Assembly: GCF_004005855.1 (NCBI RefSeq) | Contig: NZ_SACL01000001.1 | Location: 558,001-622,000, forward strand | Direction: 5' to 3' | DNA length: 64,000 nt | DNA from: Rhodovarius crocodyli | GTDB taxonomy: Bacteria > Pseudomonadota > Alphaproteobacteria > Acetobacterales > Acetobacteraceae | In this document: in pieces, positions 16,006-25,717 of the stretch | How the letters are laid out: the number at the start of each line of letters is the position of its first letter | How positions within the stretch are numbered: position 1 is the first letter of the stretch | Program-made: the position numbers and the translations under genes | The notes under the pieces: model-generated | What the model was told of the DNA's origin: nothing | The model's input: only the letters and a program-made list of their open reading frames with translations | The model's database searches: none

Positions 16006-16473
16006 ATGCCTACCCACGCGCAGAAGAAGGTGCTCCGGTACACGCCGGAGCAGATGTTCGCCCTGGTGGCCGACGTGCGGCGCTACCCGGAATTCCTGCC
16101 CTGGTGCGTGGGCACGCGGATCATCAGCAGCGACGACACCCAGCTGGTCGCCGACATGACCATCGGCTTCAAGGTGTTCCGCGAAACCTTCCGCAGCGAG
16201 GTCGCTCTCGACGCCCCGCACGAGGTGAAGGTGCGCTACCTGAACGGCCCGTTCCGCTACTTGACGAACAACTGGCGGTTCAACCCGCACCCGCAGGGCA
16301 CCGAGGTCGATTTCTTCGTGGATTTCGAATTCCGCAGCCCGCTGCTCAAGGCGACCATCGGCCTCGTGTTCAACGAGGCGGTGCAGATGATGGTGCGCGC
16401 CTTCGAACGGCGCGCCATGGCGCTGTATGGCCGCCCCACCGCCGGCGGCGGGGTTCCGCAGCCGGCGCAGTAG
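16006..16473 (+). CDS. COQ10/RatA-family START-domain protein
   Basis: A 155-residue SRPBCC/START-fold protein of the COQ10 family, with VRRYPEFLPWCVGTRI near the N terminus and VNFRYL-like LNGPFRYLTNNWRF in the middle. COQ10 binds ubiquinone and supports respiratory electron transport. The E. coli relative has been called RatA. It starts two bases after the lipA stop, so it is in the same transcription unit. A ubiquinone-binding role is more likely here than a toxin role. Confidence 0.88.
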   Translation: MPTHAQKKVLRYTPEQMFALVADVRRYPEFLPWCVGTRIISSDDTQLVADMTIGFKVFRETFRSEVALDAPHEVKVRYLNGPFRYLTNNWRFNPHPQGTEVDFFVDFEFRSPLLKATIGLVFNEAVQMMVRAFERRAMALYGRPTAGGGVPQPAQ

Positions 16474-16479
16474 CGCCCC

Positions 16480-17169
16480 CTACCGGCGCGGTAGCGGCCC
16501 GAGCAGGCCGAGGTTCAGCGCGGTCTTGTACAGCCGCACCTCGAAATCGGGCTTTGCCGCCTGCTCGCGCAGGCCCTCCAGTTCCTCGGGCGTCGGCTCG
16601 GTCAGAGCCGGCAGCATGGCAGGCGGCGGGGCTTCCGGCACCGGAAAGCCCAGCATCGTCTGGACCACCTCATCGGTGACGGGCGCGGTAGCCCCGCAGG
16701 TCAGCGTCACCTCACCGATCGGCATCAGCCGCCCGGCGAAGGCGCAGCCCAGAAACTCCTCACGCTCCAGCGCCGCGTCCCACAGGACGAAGCTGGTACC
16801 GCGCAGCACATCCACGCAGCGCACGCCGCCCGCTGTCTCGGTCGAGAGCAGGTGGAACAGGGTGAAGTTCGCGTGGCCGGCGGCGGAGAGCACCTCCGCC
16901 TGCTCACCGGTCGCCGTTTCGGCGGTCGCTCGCTGCTCACGCTCGATGGCCGCCGTGTGGCCGCCCACGGGAGCGAAGACCGCGAGGTCGAACAGCAGGC
17001 CGAACTGCACGTCGTTGCTGACCAGCGGTTCCTTGCCGCCCCACAGCCCCAACGCGCGCGCCTGGGACGCCATGGTGGCGGCGGGCACGCGCTTGGCAGC
17101 CCCGGTCAGAACCTTCTCGCGCGCCGCCGACAGCGCCTGGTAGCGGGGGTTATTGGCAAGCTGGCTCAC
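16480..17169 (-). CDS. Conserved hypothetical protein
   Basis: A 229-residue protein with no motif I recognise. The first two thirds look globular (for example NDVQFGLLFDLAVFAPVGGH and HANFTLFHLLS); the C-terminal third has a Pro-rich stretch (PVPEAPPPAMLP) before a last helical part. No signal peptide or membrane segment is seen. It overlaps the stop of the upstream Ldh-family gene by four bases, so the two are probably co-transcribed. The function is unknown. Confidence 0.7.
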   Translation of the reverse strand: MSQLANNPRYQALSAAREKVLTGAAKRVPAATMASQARALGLWGGKEPLVSNDVQFGLLFDLAVFAPVGGHTAAIEREQRATAETATGEQAEVLSAAGHANFTLFHLLSTETAGGVRCVDVLRGTSFVLWDAALEREEFLGCAFAGRLMPIGEVTLTCGATAPVTDEVVQTMLGFPVPEAPPPAMLPALTEPTPEELEGLREQAAKPDFEVRLYKTALNLGLLGPLPRR

Positions 17170-18257
17170 AGGCCCTCCGGTATGGTCACGCCCAGCCTCA
17201 CGGCCGTGGCCCTGATATTCGCCCAGGCTTCCTGCGGCAGCGGCACGCCCTGCGCAAGACGCTCGGCGCGGCGTTTTGCCTCGGGCTCACCGGGAATGAG
17301 CACGGGGGCGGCAGGATCGGCCGCCTGGCACTCCTTCACCCAGGCGATGTAGTGGCGACCCGCTGCCTCGAACGCTGCCTGATCACCGAAATGCTTGGGC
17401 GACAGCATGATGGACAGCATGCCGTTTGTGATGCGCGCGCGCTCCTTCACCGGCCCCGAGGTCGCGCTGCCCGTCAGCGCGCCGGCCAGCAATTCGCAGA
17501 TCAGCGCCAGCCCCGACCCCTTATGGTCGCCGAAGGCGCGGATCGCCCCGGTGCCGAGAGAGGCATTGCGCGGCCCCACCGCCTCATAGGGCCCGTAGAG
17601 CGTGTGCGGGTCAGACGAAAGCCGGCCGTCGCGCTCGATCAACGCGCCCTCGGGCAGCGGCTTGCCGCCGTTGCTCGCGACCAGCACCTTGCCCTCCGCG
17701 ACCAGCGAGGTCGCGAAATCCAGCACCACCGGCCCATCGGGCAGCGGCACGCCCACGCTGATGGGCGCGGTGGAGAAACGGCGCTCCGTCCCGCCGAAAG
17801 GCGCGACCAGCACGCTGCCGCCGACATTGACGAAGTTGATCGCGATCAGCCCCGCGCGCAGCGCCATTTCCGAATAGTCACCCACACGGCCGATATGGCT
17901 CGCGTTGCGCAGGCCCATGATGCAGGAGCCGGTTTCGAGCGCGCGCTTGATGGCGAACTGCGTCGCCTGCTCCGCCACCGTCTGGCCGAAGCCGTATTGC
18001 CCGTCCAGCAGGACGAAGGCCCCACCATCCGTCACCACGCTGATCTGCTGGCCCTTGATGATATAGCCGGCCTCCAGCCACTCGATGTAGCGCGGCACCC
18101 GCACCACCCCGTGGCTGTCATGCCCAGCGAGGTTGGCACCCACCAGGTGGTTCGAGATCCGCGCGCTTTCCTTGTCCGAGCAGCCGGCGTGGCGGAACAC
18201 CTCGGTGATCACGCCCTCCAGCACGGGGGCGGGGATCAGGATGTCGGTAGCGGCCAT
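17166..18257 (-). CDS. Ldh-family (malate/L-lactate/ureidoglycolate-type) dehydrogenase
   Basis: A 363-residue NAD(P)-dependent oxidoreductase of the LDH2/MDH2 family, which is unrelated to ordinary lactate dehydrogenases. It shows the typical GHDSHGVVRVPRYIEWL near residue 55, carrying the catalytic-region histidine, and ASHIGRVGDYSEMAL near residue 120. Family members reduce or oxidise 2-hydroxy acids; the substrate cannot be told here. Confidence 0.85.
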   Translation of the reverse strand: MAATDILIPAPVLEGVITEVFRHAGCSDKESARISNHLVGANLAGHDSHGVVRVPRYIEWLEAGYIIKGQQISVVTDGGAFVLLDGQYGFGQTVAEQATQFAIKRALETGSCIMGLRNASHIGRVGDYSEMALRAGLIAINFVNVGGSVLVAPFGGTERRFSTAPISVGVPLPDGPVVLDFATSLVAEGKVLVASNGGKPLPEGALIERDGRLSSDPHTLYGPYEAVGPRNASLGTGAIRAFGDHKGSGLALICELLAGALTGSATSGPVKERARITNGMLSIMLSPKHFGDQAAFEAAGRHYIAWVKECQAADPAAPVLIPGEPEAKRRAERLAQGVPLPQEAWANIRATAVRLGVTIPEGL

Positions 18258-18354
18258 GGTTTCCTCGTCATTCGGTTCTTGGTCTGAATGGACGTTGCAA
18301 CGGTTGCACCCGTTACGCCAGCATCAGCCCCAGGCAATTCAACCAACCCGGGGA

Positions 18355-19182
18355 ATGTTCAGGATGCTGCGACGTGCCGTCGTTGTTCTCTTGCTGGCGC
18401 TGCCCGTGCCCGCCCTCGCGCAGACGCCACTGGAACGCGGGCGAACCCTGGTCGAAGGGATCGCCGCCTGCGGCAATTGCCACACACCCAAGGGACCGCA
18501 GGGCGATCTGCCCGGCATGGCCTTTGCCGGTGGGCTGGTGATCGACGAACCCAATGCCTTCCGCGCGGTCACCAGCAACATCACGCCCGACCCGGAGACC
18601 GGGATCGGCCGCTGGACGGATGCGCAGATCATCCGCGCCATCCGCGAAGGGGTGCGCCCGGATGGCCGGGTGCTCGGCCCGCCCATGCCCTTCGCCCTGT
18701 ACCGCGACATCAGCGACCGTGACGCCACGGCCATCGTCGCGTACCTGCGCAGTCTTCGCCCGGTGCGGAACGTGGTGGAGGCATCGCGCTACCCGATGCC
18801 GCTGCCGCCGGCCTATGGCCCGCCGCTCGGCACCGTCGCCGGCCCGGCGGACACGCCGATCGCGCGCGGCGCGTATCTGGGCGGCCCCCTCGGCCACTGC
18901 ATCGAATGCCACAGCCCGATGGGTACGGGCGGTCAGCGCGACTTCACGCGCGCCGGCACCGGCGGGCCGCCGCTGAACGGGCCGATGGGCGCCATCGTCC
19001 CGCCCGCCATCAACGGACCCGCGCTGCGGGGCTGGACCGATGCGCAGATCGAGCGCGCGATCCGCCAAGGTGTGTCCAGCGACGGCCGGCGCCTCGCCCC
19101 TCCGATGGCCTTCCCGCATTATGCCCGCATCGGCGGCACGGAGATGCGCGACCTGATCGCCTATCTGCGCAGCCTGCCCTGA
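18355..19182 (+). CDS. Diheme cytochrome c, periplasmic
   Basis: A 275-residue protein with a signal peptide (MLRRAVVVLLLALPVPALAQ) and two CxxCH heme-attachment motifs, CGNCH and CIECH, each followed by distal methionine candidates (PPMPFAL and PPMAFPH). Two similar cytochrome domains in one chain suggest an electron carrier for a membrane or periplasmic dehydrogenase. The start at 18355 is chosen because it begins just before the signal peptide; an ATG at 18364 is the alternative. It lies divergent from the Ldh-family gene. Confidence 0.9.
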   Translation: MFRMLRRAVVVLLLALPVPALAQTPLERGRTLVEGIAACGNCHTPKGPQGDLPGMAFAGGLVIDEPNAFRAVTSNITPDPETGIGRWTDAQIIRAIREGVRPDGRVLGPPMPFALYRDISDRDATAIVAYLRSLRPVRNVVEASRYPMPLPPAYGPPLGTVAGPADTPIARGAYLGGPLGHCIECHSPMGTGGQRDFTRAGTGGPPLNGPMGAIVPPAINGPALRGWTDAQIERAIRQGVSSDGRRLAPPMAFPHYARIGGTEMRDLIAYLRSLP

Positions 19183-19296
19183 CGCGTCGCGTCCCATTCG
19201 CCGCGCCCCGGTTGCGCCGGGACGCCGTGTGATGGAGGCTGCGCCGCCCCCGTGCCGGCCCCTTTGCCGCGCGCGGCGGATGCGAGGATGCAGGTG

Positions 19297-20406
19297 ATGG
19301 ATACGCAGCGCGTGGACGCGATCGTGGTGGGGGCCGGCATGTCCGGGGCCACCGCCGCGGCCAATCTGGCCGAAACCCACAAGGTGGCCCTTCTGGAGAT
19401 GGAGGACACCGCCGGCTATCACACCACCGGTCGAAGTGCCGCGATCTGGATCCGCAACTACGGCGCGCATGACGTGCGCGTGCTGACCGCGGCATCCAAG
19501 GAATTCTTCCAATCCCCGCCGGAGGGCTTCACCGACACCGCGCTGGCCGCCGACCGGCCCGTGATGCACATCGCCCCCGCGGCCCAGGTGCAGGTGCTGC
19601 ATGACCTGGTGCAGGGCGGGGCCGTGATCGAGGAAATCAGCCCCGCCCGCGCGAAGGAACTCGTCCCGGCCCTGCGCGACGGCTATGTCGCGGCGGCCGC
19701 CCTTGAAACCGACTGCTTCGACATGGAGGTGGCGGCCCTGCACCAGGGCTATCTGCGGCAGTTGAAGCACCGCGGCGGCATCATCGCCCTGCGCAACCGC
19801 GCCAGCCGCATCTGGCGTCAGGACGGGATGTGGCACGCCGAAACCAGCGCGGGGGCGGTGTTCATCGCGCCCGCCATCGTCGACGCCGCCGGCGCCTGGG
19901 GCGATGAGGTCGCGACCCTGGCCGGGGAACCGACGGTCGGCCTGCAGCCCAAGCGCCGCACCGGCGTGATCATCGACCCCACGCCCTTCGACGTGCACCA
20001 CTGGCCGCTGGTCGATGACGCCAGCCACACCTGGTACGCCCGCCCCGAGGCCCGCAGCAAACTGATGTTGAGCCCGGCGGACGAAACGGACACCGAACCC
20101 TGCGACGCCCAGCCCGATGAGCTGGACGTGGCGATCGCGGTGGACCGCATGCAGCAGGCCATGACCATCGAGGTCCGCCGCGTCGAACACAGCTGGGCGG
20201 GGCTGCGCACCTTCGCCCCGGACCGGTCGCTGGTGATCGGCCCGGGCCGCCAGCCCGGCTTCTTCTGGATGTGCGGCCAGGGCGGCTACGGTATCCAGAC
20301 CGCCCCCGCGGCCGGGCGGCTGATCGCCACCCAGATCCGCGGCGAGGCCCCGCCCGCCGATGTCGCCGAAGCCGTGCCGCTGCTCGACCCGAAGAGGTTC
20401 AACTGA
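19297..20406 (+). CDS. FAD-dependent D-amino-acid dehydrogenase, DauA-like
   Basis: A DAO-fold flavoprotein of about 369 residues. The FAD motif IVVGAGMSGATAAANLAE is at the N terminus. Several stretches closely resemble Pseudomonas D-arginine dehydrogenase DauA: GYHTTGRSAA, ALHQGYLRQL, GLQPKRRTG, EHSWAGLRTF and GQGGYGIQT. It probably oxidises D-amino acids to 2-oxo acids and passes electrons to a quinone or cytochrome. The start at 19297 is nine bases after GAGG; ATG at 19288 is also possible. Its stop overlaps the next start as TGATG. Confidence 0.82.
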   Translation: MDTQRVDAIVVGAGMSGATAAANLAETHKVALLEMEDTAGYHTTGRSAAIWIRNYGAHDVRVLTAASKEFFQSPPEGFTDTALAADRPVMHIAPAAQVQVLHDLVQGGAVIEEISPARAKELVPALRDGYVAAAALETDCFDMEVAALHQGYLRQLKHRGGIIALRNRASRIWRQDGMWHAETSAGAVFIAPAIVDAAGAWGDEVATLAGEPTVGLQPKRRTGVIIDPTPFDVHHWPLVDDASHTWYARPEARSKLMLSPADETDTEPCDAQPDELDVAIAVDRMQQAMTIEVRRVEHSWAGLRTFAPDRSLVIGPGRQPGFFWMCGQGGYGIQTAPAAGRLIATQIRGEAPPADVAEAVPLLDPKRFN

Positions 20407-21380
20407 TGTCCGTCCTGCCCAGCTACGCCGATGTGGTGGCCGCCGCCGACCGCATCGCGCCCTATATCCGCCGCACGCCCATGATGCAGCACCCCGCGTT
20501 GGACGCCGCCGTGGGGGCGACCGTGCTGATCAAGCCCGAGCCGTTGCAGCGCACCGGCAGCTTCAAGCTGCGCGGGGCCACCAACGCCGCCCTGCGCCTG
20601 CCCGAAGCGGCCCGCGCGGGGGGCATCGTCACCCATTCCTCGGGCAATCACGGCCAGGCGGTGGCCTGCGCGGCGGCGGCCCTCGGCATGCCCGCCACCG
20701 TCGCCATGCCCTCCGACGCGCCGGGGCTGAAGGTGCGGGCCACCAAGCGCTGGGGGGCGGAGGTCGTGCCCTTCGACCGGCATGGCGTGGACCGTGACGA
20801 TCTCGCCCGCGGTCTCGCCGCCGAGCGCGGCGCCACCGTCATTCCCCCCTTCGATCACCCCGACGTCATCGCCGGCCAAGGCACGCTGGTGCTGGAGCTG
20901 CTGGAGGATGCGGCGGCGGAGGGCCTCACGCTCGACACGCTGGCGGTCTGCACCGGCGGCGGGGGGCTGCTCGGCGGTTGCTCGCTGGTGATGGCCGAAC
21001 GCCTGCCCGGCGCCAAGGTCTGGGCGGTGGAACCCGAGGGCTGGGACGATTACGGCCAGAGCCTGCGCGCCGGCAGCCGCATCGCCAATGACGGCAAGGG
21101 CCCGGGGCTGTGCGACGCGCTGCTGTCCAAGCAGCCCGGCGAGATGACCTTCGCGGTCAACCAGCCCCGCGTCGAGGGCGGCGTGTTCGTCACCCAGGAC
21201 GAAGTATTCGCCGCCATGCGCTTCGCGTTCGAACATCTGAAGATCGTGGTCGAACCCGGCGGGTCGGTCGCGCTCGCCGCCGTGCTGGCGGGCAAGGTGA
21301 AGGGCGAGGTGATCGGCGTGGTGGTCAGCGGCGGCAACGCCGACCCTGCGATCTTCGCCCAGGCGCTCGCCGCCGGCTGA
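20406..21380 (+). CDS. Threonine/serine dehydratase family protein
   Basis: A 324-residue fold-type II PLP enzyme. The Schiff-base lysine lies in TGSFKLRGA, followed by SSGNHGQAVACAAAALG, and the phosphate-binding glycine loop is CTGGGGLLGG. Such enzymes deaminate serine or threonine to 2-oxo acids; close relatives also racemise serine or act on hydroxyaspartate. Overlap with the DauA-like gene suggests a two-enzyme amino-acid catabolic operon. Confidence 0.87.
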   Translation: MSVLPSYADVVAAADRIAPYIRRTPMMQHPALDAAVGATVLIKPEPLQRTGSFKLRGATNAALRLPEAARAGGIVTHSSGNHGQAVACAAAALGMPATVAMPSDAPGLKVRATKRWGAEVVPFDRHGVDRDDLARGLAAERGATVIPPFDHPDVIAGQGTLVLELLEDAAAEGLTLDTLAVCTGGGGLLGGCSLVMAERLPGAKVWAVEPEGWDDYGQSLRAGSRIANDGKGPGLCDALLSKQPGEMTFAVNQPRVEGGVFVTQDEVFAAMRFAFEHLKIVVEPGGSVALAAVLAGKVKGEVIGVVVSGGNADPAIFAQALAAG

Positions 21381-21392
21381 GCCCTAGCTTTG

Positions 21393-21419
21393 GCGCTGCC
21401 TGCCATTCGCGGGCAGCGC
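21393..21419. other. Hairpin between the dehydratase gene and purH
   Basis: GCGCTGCC (21393-21400) and GGCAGCGC (21412-21419) form an 8-bp stem just after the dehydratase stop. There is no T-run, so it may be an mRNA-end or factor-dependent terminator structure. Confidence 0.4.
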
Positions 21420-21474
21420 TGGACCTTTGCGCGCTTTGGGTGTTGAAGGCGCCGCAACGTCGCAGGGACCTGTC

Positions 21475-23040
21475 ATGACCGAGATCCTTCCCATCCGCCG
21501 CGCCTTGCTGTCCGTGTCGGACAAGACCGGGCTGATCGAGTTCGGCCGCTTCTTGGCCGCGCATGGGGCGGAGATCCTCTCGACCGGCGGCACGGCGAAG
21601 GCGCTGCGCGACGCCGGCATCCCGGTGAAGGATGTCTCGGACCACACCGGCTTTCCCGAGATCCTGGACGGGCGCGTGAAGACGCTGGTTCCCCAGGTTC
21701 ATGGCGGCATCCTCGGCCGGCGCGACCTGCCCGAGCATCAGGCCCAGATGGCCCAGCACCAGATCGCGCCGATCGACCTCGTCGCCGTCAACCTCTATCC
21801 GTTCGAGGCGACGGTCGCGCGCGGCGCGGCCTTCGACGACTGCATCGAGAACATCGACATCGGCGGCCCGGCGATGATCCGCTCGGCGGCCAAGAACCAC
21901 GCCGATGTGGCCGTGGTGACCGACCCCGCGCAGATGGCGCGCATCGTCGAAGCCGGCGGGACCACCGCCGAGATGCGCCGCGAATTCGCAGCCGCCGCCT
22001 ATGCCCGCACCGCGGCCTATGACGCGGCGATTTCTTCCTGGTTCGCCGGGCAGCTGGGCCAGGAATTCCCGCCCCGCCTCGCTTTCTCGGGCCAGCTGGC
22101 GCAGACCCTGCGCTATGGCGAGAACCCGCATCAGAAGGCGGGCTTCTACCTCGATGGTTCCAACCGCCCCGGCATCGCGACCGCGCGCCAGGTGCAGGGC
22201 AAGGAGCTGTCGTACAACAACCTCAACGACACCGACGCCGCCTTCGAATGCGTGGCGGAGTTCGACAAGCCCACGGTCGTCATCGTCAAGCACGCGAACC
22301 CCTGCGGCGTGGCCGAGGGCACGAGCCTGACCGAAGCCTGGGACCTGGCACTGCGCTGCGACCCGGTCAGCGCCTTCGGCGGCATCGTCGCGGTGAACCG
22401 CAAGCTGGATCTCGCGACCGCCGAGAAGATCGCCTCGATCTTCACCGAGGTGGTGATCGCCCCCGACGCGGATGAGGACGCGATCGCGGCCTTCGCCCGC
22501 AAGAAGAACCTGCGCCTGCTGCTGACCGGCGGCCTGCCTGACCCGGCCTCGGCGGGCATGACCTTCCGTTCCGTGGGTGGGGGCTTCCTGGCCCAGGGCC
22601 GCGATTCGGGCCGTGTCTCGGCCGAGACGCTGAAGGTGGTGACCAAGCGCGCGCCGACCGAAGCCGAGCTGGCCGACCTGATCTTCGCCTTCCGCGTGGG
22701 CAAGCACGTCAAGTCGAACGCCATCATCTACGCCAAGGATGGTGCGACGGTGGGCATCGGCGCCGGCCAGATGAGCCGCGTGGACAGCAGCCGCATCGCA
22801 GCCTGGAAAAGCGGTGAGGCCGCGAAGGCTGCCGGGCTCGACACCCCGCTCGCGGTCGGCAGCGTGGTGGCCTCCGACGCGTTCTTCCCCTTCGCCGACG
22901 GCCTGCAGGCCGCCGCCGCCGCGGGTGCCACCGCCGTCATCCAGCCCGGCGGCTCCATGCGCGACAATGAGGTGATCGCCGCCGCCGACGAGGCAGGCCT
23001 CGCCATGGTGTTCACCGGGATGCGACACTTCCGCCACTGA
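21475..23040 (+). CDS. purH: Bifunctional AICAR transformylase/IMP cyclohydrolase
   Basis: A 521-residue enzyme for the last two steps of purine synthesis. The N-terminal cyclohydrolase domain has [23 protein letters not shown] and [19 protein letters not shown]. The C-terminal transformylase domain holds [11 protein letters not shown], the region of the catalytic Lys-His pair. The start at 21475 follows AGGGACCT; an upstream ATG at 21427 would add 16 poorly fitting residues. A hairpin follows the stop. Confidence 0.97.
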   Translation: MTEILPIRRALLSVSDKTGLIEFGRFLAAHGAEILSTGGTAKALRDAGIPVKDVSDHTGFPEILDGRVKTLVPQVHGGILGRRDLPEHQAQMAQHQIAPIDLVAVNLYPFEATVARGAAFDDCIENIDIGGPAMIRSAAKNHADVAVVTDPAQMARIVEAGGTTAEMRREFAAAAYARTAAYDAAISSWFAGQLGQEFPPRLAFSGQLAQTLRYGENPHQKAGFYLDGSNRPGIATARQVQGKELSYNNLNDTDAAFECVAEFDKPTVVIVKHANPCGVAEGTSLTEAWDLALRCDPVSAFGGIVAVNRKLDLATAEKIASIFTEVVIAPDADEDAIAAFARKKNLRLLLTGGLPDPASAGMTFRSVGGGFLAQGRDSGRVSAETLKVVTKRAPTEAELADLIFAFRVGKHVKSNAIIYAKDGATVGIGAGQMSRVDSSRIAAWKSGEAAKAAGLDTPLAVGSVVASDAFFPFADGLQAAAAAGATAVIQPGGSMRDNEVIAAADEAGLAMVFTGMRHFRH

Positions 23041-23043
23041 TGC

Positions 23044-23065
23044 GGGGCCGCGAATCGCAGGCCCC
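23044..23065. other. Hairpin after purH
   Basis: GGGGCC (23044-23049) and GGCCCC (23060-23065) make a 6-bp all-GC stem in the 42-bp gap before rmuC. A second AGGGGCCT can pair alternatively. No T-run is present. Confidence 0.35.
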
Positions 23066-23082
23066 AACCAAGGGGCCTGTGC

Positions 23083-24468
23083 ATGAGCGGTGAGACGATC
23101 GTGATTTTGGGCGCCCAGCTGCTGTTGCTGCTGGGCGTCGTGCTTTTGTGGCTGCGCAAACCGCCGGCCGACACCGCCACCCAGGAAAAGCTGGCCGCGC
23201 TGCAGGCCGCCATCCCGGCCGAGCTGCGGGCGGAACTCGCCCAGCGCCTGCCCGAACTGTCCCGCGAAATCAGCGCGTTTGCCGTCGAACAGGGCAAGCT
23301 GCTGGCGGGGCAGGAAAAATCGCTGCTGCAATCGCTCTCGACCAGCCGTGAACAGGCGGCCGAACACGCCGCCAGCCTGCGCCGCGACCAGGCGGCCAAC
23401 ACCGCGGAGGCCCGCCAGGCGCTGGAAGCCGTGCGCACCACCCTGGCCGAGGGCGTGGGCAAGCAGGGCACTGCCCTCGCCGAGGAAATGACCCGCACGC
23501 GCGATCTGATGGATGCCCGGCTGAAGGAGCTGCGCGAGGGCAACGAGAAGAAGCTCGCGGAAATCCAGGCCAGCGTGAACGAGCAGCTGGCCGGCGCGGT
23601 CGAGAAGCAGATGAACGAAAGCTTCAACCGCGTGATCGACCAGTTCACCGCCGTGCAGAAGGCCATGGGCGACGTGCAGGCCGTGACCGCGCAGATCGGC
23701 GACATCAAGCGCCTGTTCGGCAATGTGAAGACGCGCGGCGGCTGGGGTGAGACCCAGGTGAAGGCCATGCTGGACGATATTCTGCCCGAGGGTTCCTACG
23801 AGGTGAATGTCCGCCTGCGCGAGGGCAGCTCCGACGCGGTGGAGTTCTGCGTGGTGATGCCGGTGCAGGGCAGCGAGCGGGTGCTGCTGCCGGTCGACGC
23901 CAAGTTTCCGGTCGAGGATTTCGAAAGGCTGCTGGCCGCCTGGGAAGCCGCCGACCCGGTGGCCGAGACCGCCGCGCGCAAGTCCCTGGAACTGCGCATC
24001 CGCAGCGAGGCGCAGAAGATCGCCCAGAAATACATCTGCCCCCCGCGCACGGTCGAATTCGGCGTGATGTACCTGCCGACGGAAGGGCTCTACGCCGAGG
24101 TCGCGCGCATCCCCGGGCTGATCGACGATATCGGGCGCAATCATCGTGTGCTGGTGCTCGGCCCCACGCTGCTGCCCGCGCTGCTGCGCACCATCCAGCT
24201 GGGCCACGTCACGCTGGCTTTGTCCAAGAACGCCGAGGGCGTGAAGGATCTTCTGGCCGCGACGAAAAGCGAGATGCAGAAGATGGACGACGTGCTGGGC
24301 AGCCTCAGCAAGCAGGTCGGGACCGTCACCACCACAATCGGCAAGGCGCAGACCCGCACGCGCGCCATCGCGCGCAAGCTGCGCGGGGTGGACGCCATGC
24401 CCGACGAAGCCGCACGGGCCTTGATCGGCGTGGATGAAGGCCCGGACGAGGAGAACGAAGCACCATGA
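23083..24468 (+). CDS. rmuC: DNA recombination protein RmuC
   Basis: A 461-residue protein with an N-terminal membrane helix ([19 protein letters not shown]), a long coiled coil (about residues 28-190), and the RmuC nuclease-like domain, seen in [35 protein letters not shown] and [13 protein letters not shown]. RmuC limits inversion and duplication between short inverted repeats in E. coli. Its stop overlaps the transporter start codons. Confidence 0.95.
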   Translation: MSGETIVILGAQLLLLLGVVLLWLRKPPADTATQEKLAALQAAIPAELRAELAQRLPELSREISAFAVEQGKLLAGQEKSLLQSLSTSREQAAEHAASLRRDQAANTAEARQALEAVRTTLAEGVGKQGTALAEEMTRTRDLMDARLKELREGNEKKLAEIQASVNEQLAGAVEKQMNESFNRVIDQFTAVQKAMGDVQAVTAQIGDIKRLFGNVKTRGGWGETQVKAMLDDILPEGSYEVNVRLREGSSDAVEFCVVMPVQGSERVLLPVDAKFPVEDFERLLAAWEAADPVAETAARKSLELRIRSEAQKIAQKYICPPRTVEFGVMYLPTEGLYAEVARIPGLIDDIGRNHRVLVLGPTLLPALLRTIQLGHVTLALSKNAEGVKDLLAATKSEMQKMDDVLGSLSKQVGTVTTTIGKAQTRTRAIARKLRGVDAMPDEAARALIGVDEGPDEENEAP

Positions 24469-25703
24469 TGCAGCTGCAATCGGCCGCCGGGCTGCTGGGC
24501 CTGTGCCTGCTGGCCTGGGTGTCGGGCGGGTGCCGGCGCGGCGTGCGCTGGCAGGTGGTGGCGGCGGGTATCGGCGCGCAGCTGGTGCTCGGCGTGCTGA
24601 TGCTATGGGTGCCGCCCTTCCGCGCCGCCTTCTCGGTAATCGGGGATGGCGTGACGGCACTGGCCCGGGCCACCCAGGCTGGCACCTCGCTGGTTTTCGG
24701 CTACCTGGGCGGCGCCCCGCTGCCCTTTGCCGAAACCGCGCCGGGCGCGAGCTTCATCCTGTTCTTCCAGGCGCTGCCGCTGGTGCTGGTGGTGGGCGCG
24801 CTGTCGGCGCTGCTGTATCATTGGCGGGTGCTGCCCTTCATCGTCGGGCTGCTGGCGCGAGGGCTGCGGCGCAGCTTCGGCCTGGGCGGCGCGGCGGGTT
24901 TTTCGGTCGCGGCCAATGTGTTCGTGGGCATGGTCGAGGCCCCGCTGCTGATCCGCGCCTGGCTTGCGCGGCTGACCCTCTCGGAATTGTTCGTGGTGAT
25001 GGTGGCCGGCCTCGCGACCATTTCGGGCAACATGCTGGTGGTCTACGCCACCATGATCTCCTCGGTCGTGCCGGATGCGGCAGGGCAGCTGCTGGCGGCG
25101 TCGCTCATCGCGGCCCCGGCCTCGGTCATGGCCGCACTGCTGATGGTTCCGGCTACCGAGCCGCCAACCGAGGCCGGCGGCGGGATGTCGGTGCCGCTGT
25201 ATAACTCGACCATGGAAGCGCTGGTGCAGGGCACGCAGGATGGGCTGCAGCTGCTGCTGGGCATCATGGCGTCGCTGATCGTGTTCGTGGCGCTCGTCGC
25301 GCTGGTGAACATGGCGATCGAGCCCATCTTCGGCGTGACGCTGCAGGGCATCGCCGGCTGGCTGTTCCGCCCGCTGGCGCTGATGATGGGCATCCCCTGG
25401 GCCGAAAGCGGCACGGTGGCTGCCTCGCTCGGCATCAAGACCGTGATCAACGAGTTCGTGTCCTACCTCAACCTCGCCCAGTCGGGGGGCGCGGGGCTGT
25501 CGGAAAGATCGCGCATCATTCTCAGCTACGCGCTGTGCGGCTTCACCAATATCGGCTCGCTCGGGATCATGCTGGGTGGGATGAACGCCATGTGCCCCGA
25601 GCGGCGGGCCGACATCGTGCGGCTTGGCTGGCCCAGCCTGTGGGCCGCCACACTGGCGTGCTGCATGACCGGTGCTACGGTGGGCATTCTGACACCCGGC
25701 TGA
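24465..25703 (+). CDS. Concentrative nucleoside transporter (CNT/NupC family)
   Basis: A 412-residue inner-membrane protein with about ten hydrophobic segments. CNT-like stretches include PFAETAPGASFILFFQALPL, VAANVFVGMVEAPLLIRAWL and GIKTVINEFVSYLNLA, the last matching the conserved NEF region of the family. CNT proteins import nucleosides with a proton or sodium. Two adjacent ATG codons (24465 and 24468) are possible starts; either overlaps the rmuC stop. Confidence 0.88.
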   Translation: MMQLQSAAGLLGLCLLAWVSGGCRRGVRWQVVAAGIGAQLVLGVLMLWVPPFRAAFSVIGDGVTALARATQAGTSLVFGYLGGAPLPFAETAPGASFILFFQALPLVLVVGALSALLYHWRVLPFIVGLLARGLRRSFGLGGAAGFSVAANVFVGMVEAPLLIRAWLARLTLSELFVVMVAGLATISGNMLVVYATMISSVVPDAAGQLLAASLIAAPASVMAALLMVPATEPPTEAGGGMSVPLYNSTMEALVQGTQDGLQLLLGIMASLIVFVALVALVNMAIEPIFGVTLQGIAGWLFRPLALMMGIPWAESGTVAASLGIKTVINEFVSYLNLAQSGGAGLSERSRIILSYALCGFTNIGSLGIMLGGMNAMCPERRADIVRLGWPSLWAATLACCMTGATVGILTPG

Positions 25704-25717
25704 AGCGGATAGCGTCC

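Noticed and set aside
16006-16473. RatA toxin of a toxin-antitoxin pair
   Set aside because: The family is better explained as COQ10-like quinone-binding; no RatB partner lies beside it, and it is in the lipA unit.
16427-17143. 238-codon plus-strand frame opposite the hypothetical gene at 16480-17169
   Set aside because: Ser/Arg/Pro-rich without structure; the minus-strand reading is more protein-like and is coupled to the Ldh-family gene.
21325-24660. 1111-codon minus-strand frame across purH and rmuC
   Set aside because: Antisense shadow of two clear genes, with Arg/His/Ala-rich composition and no motifs.
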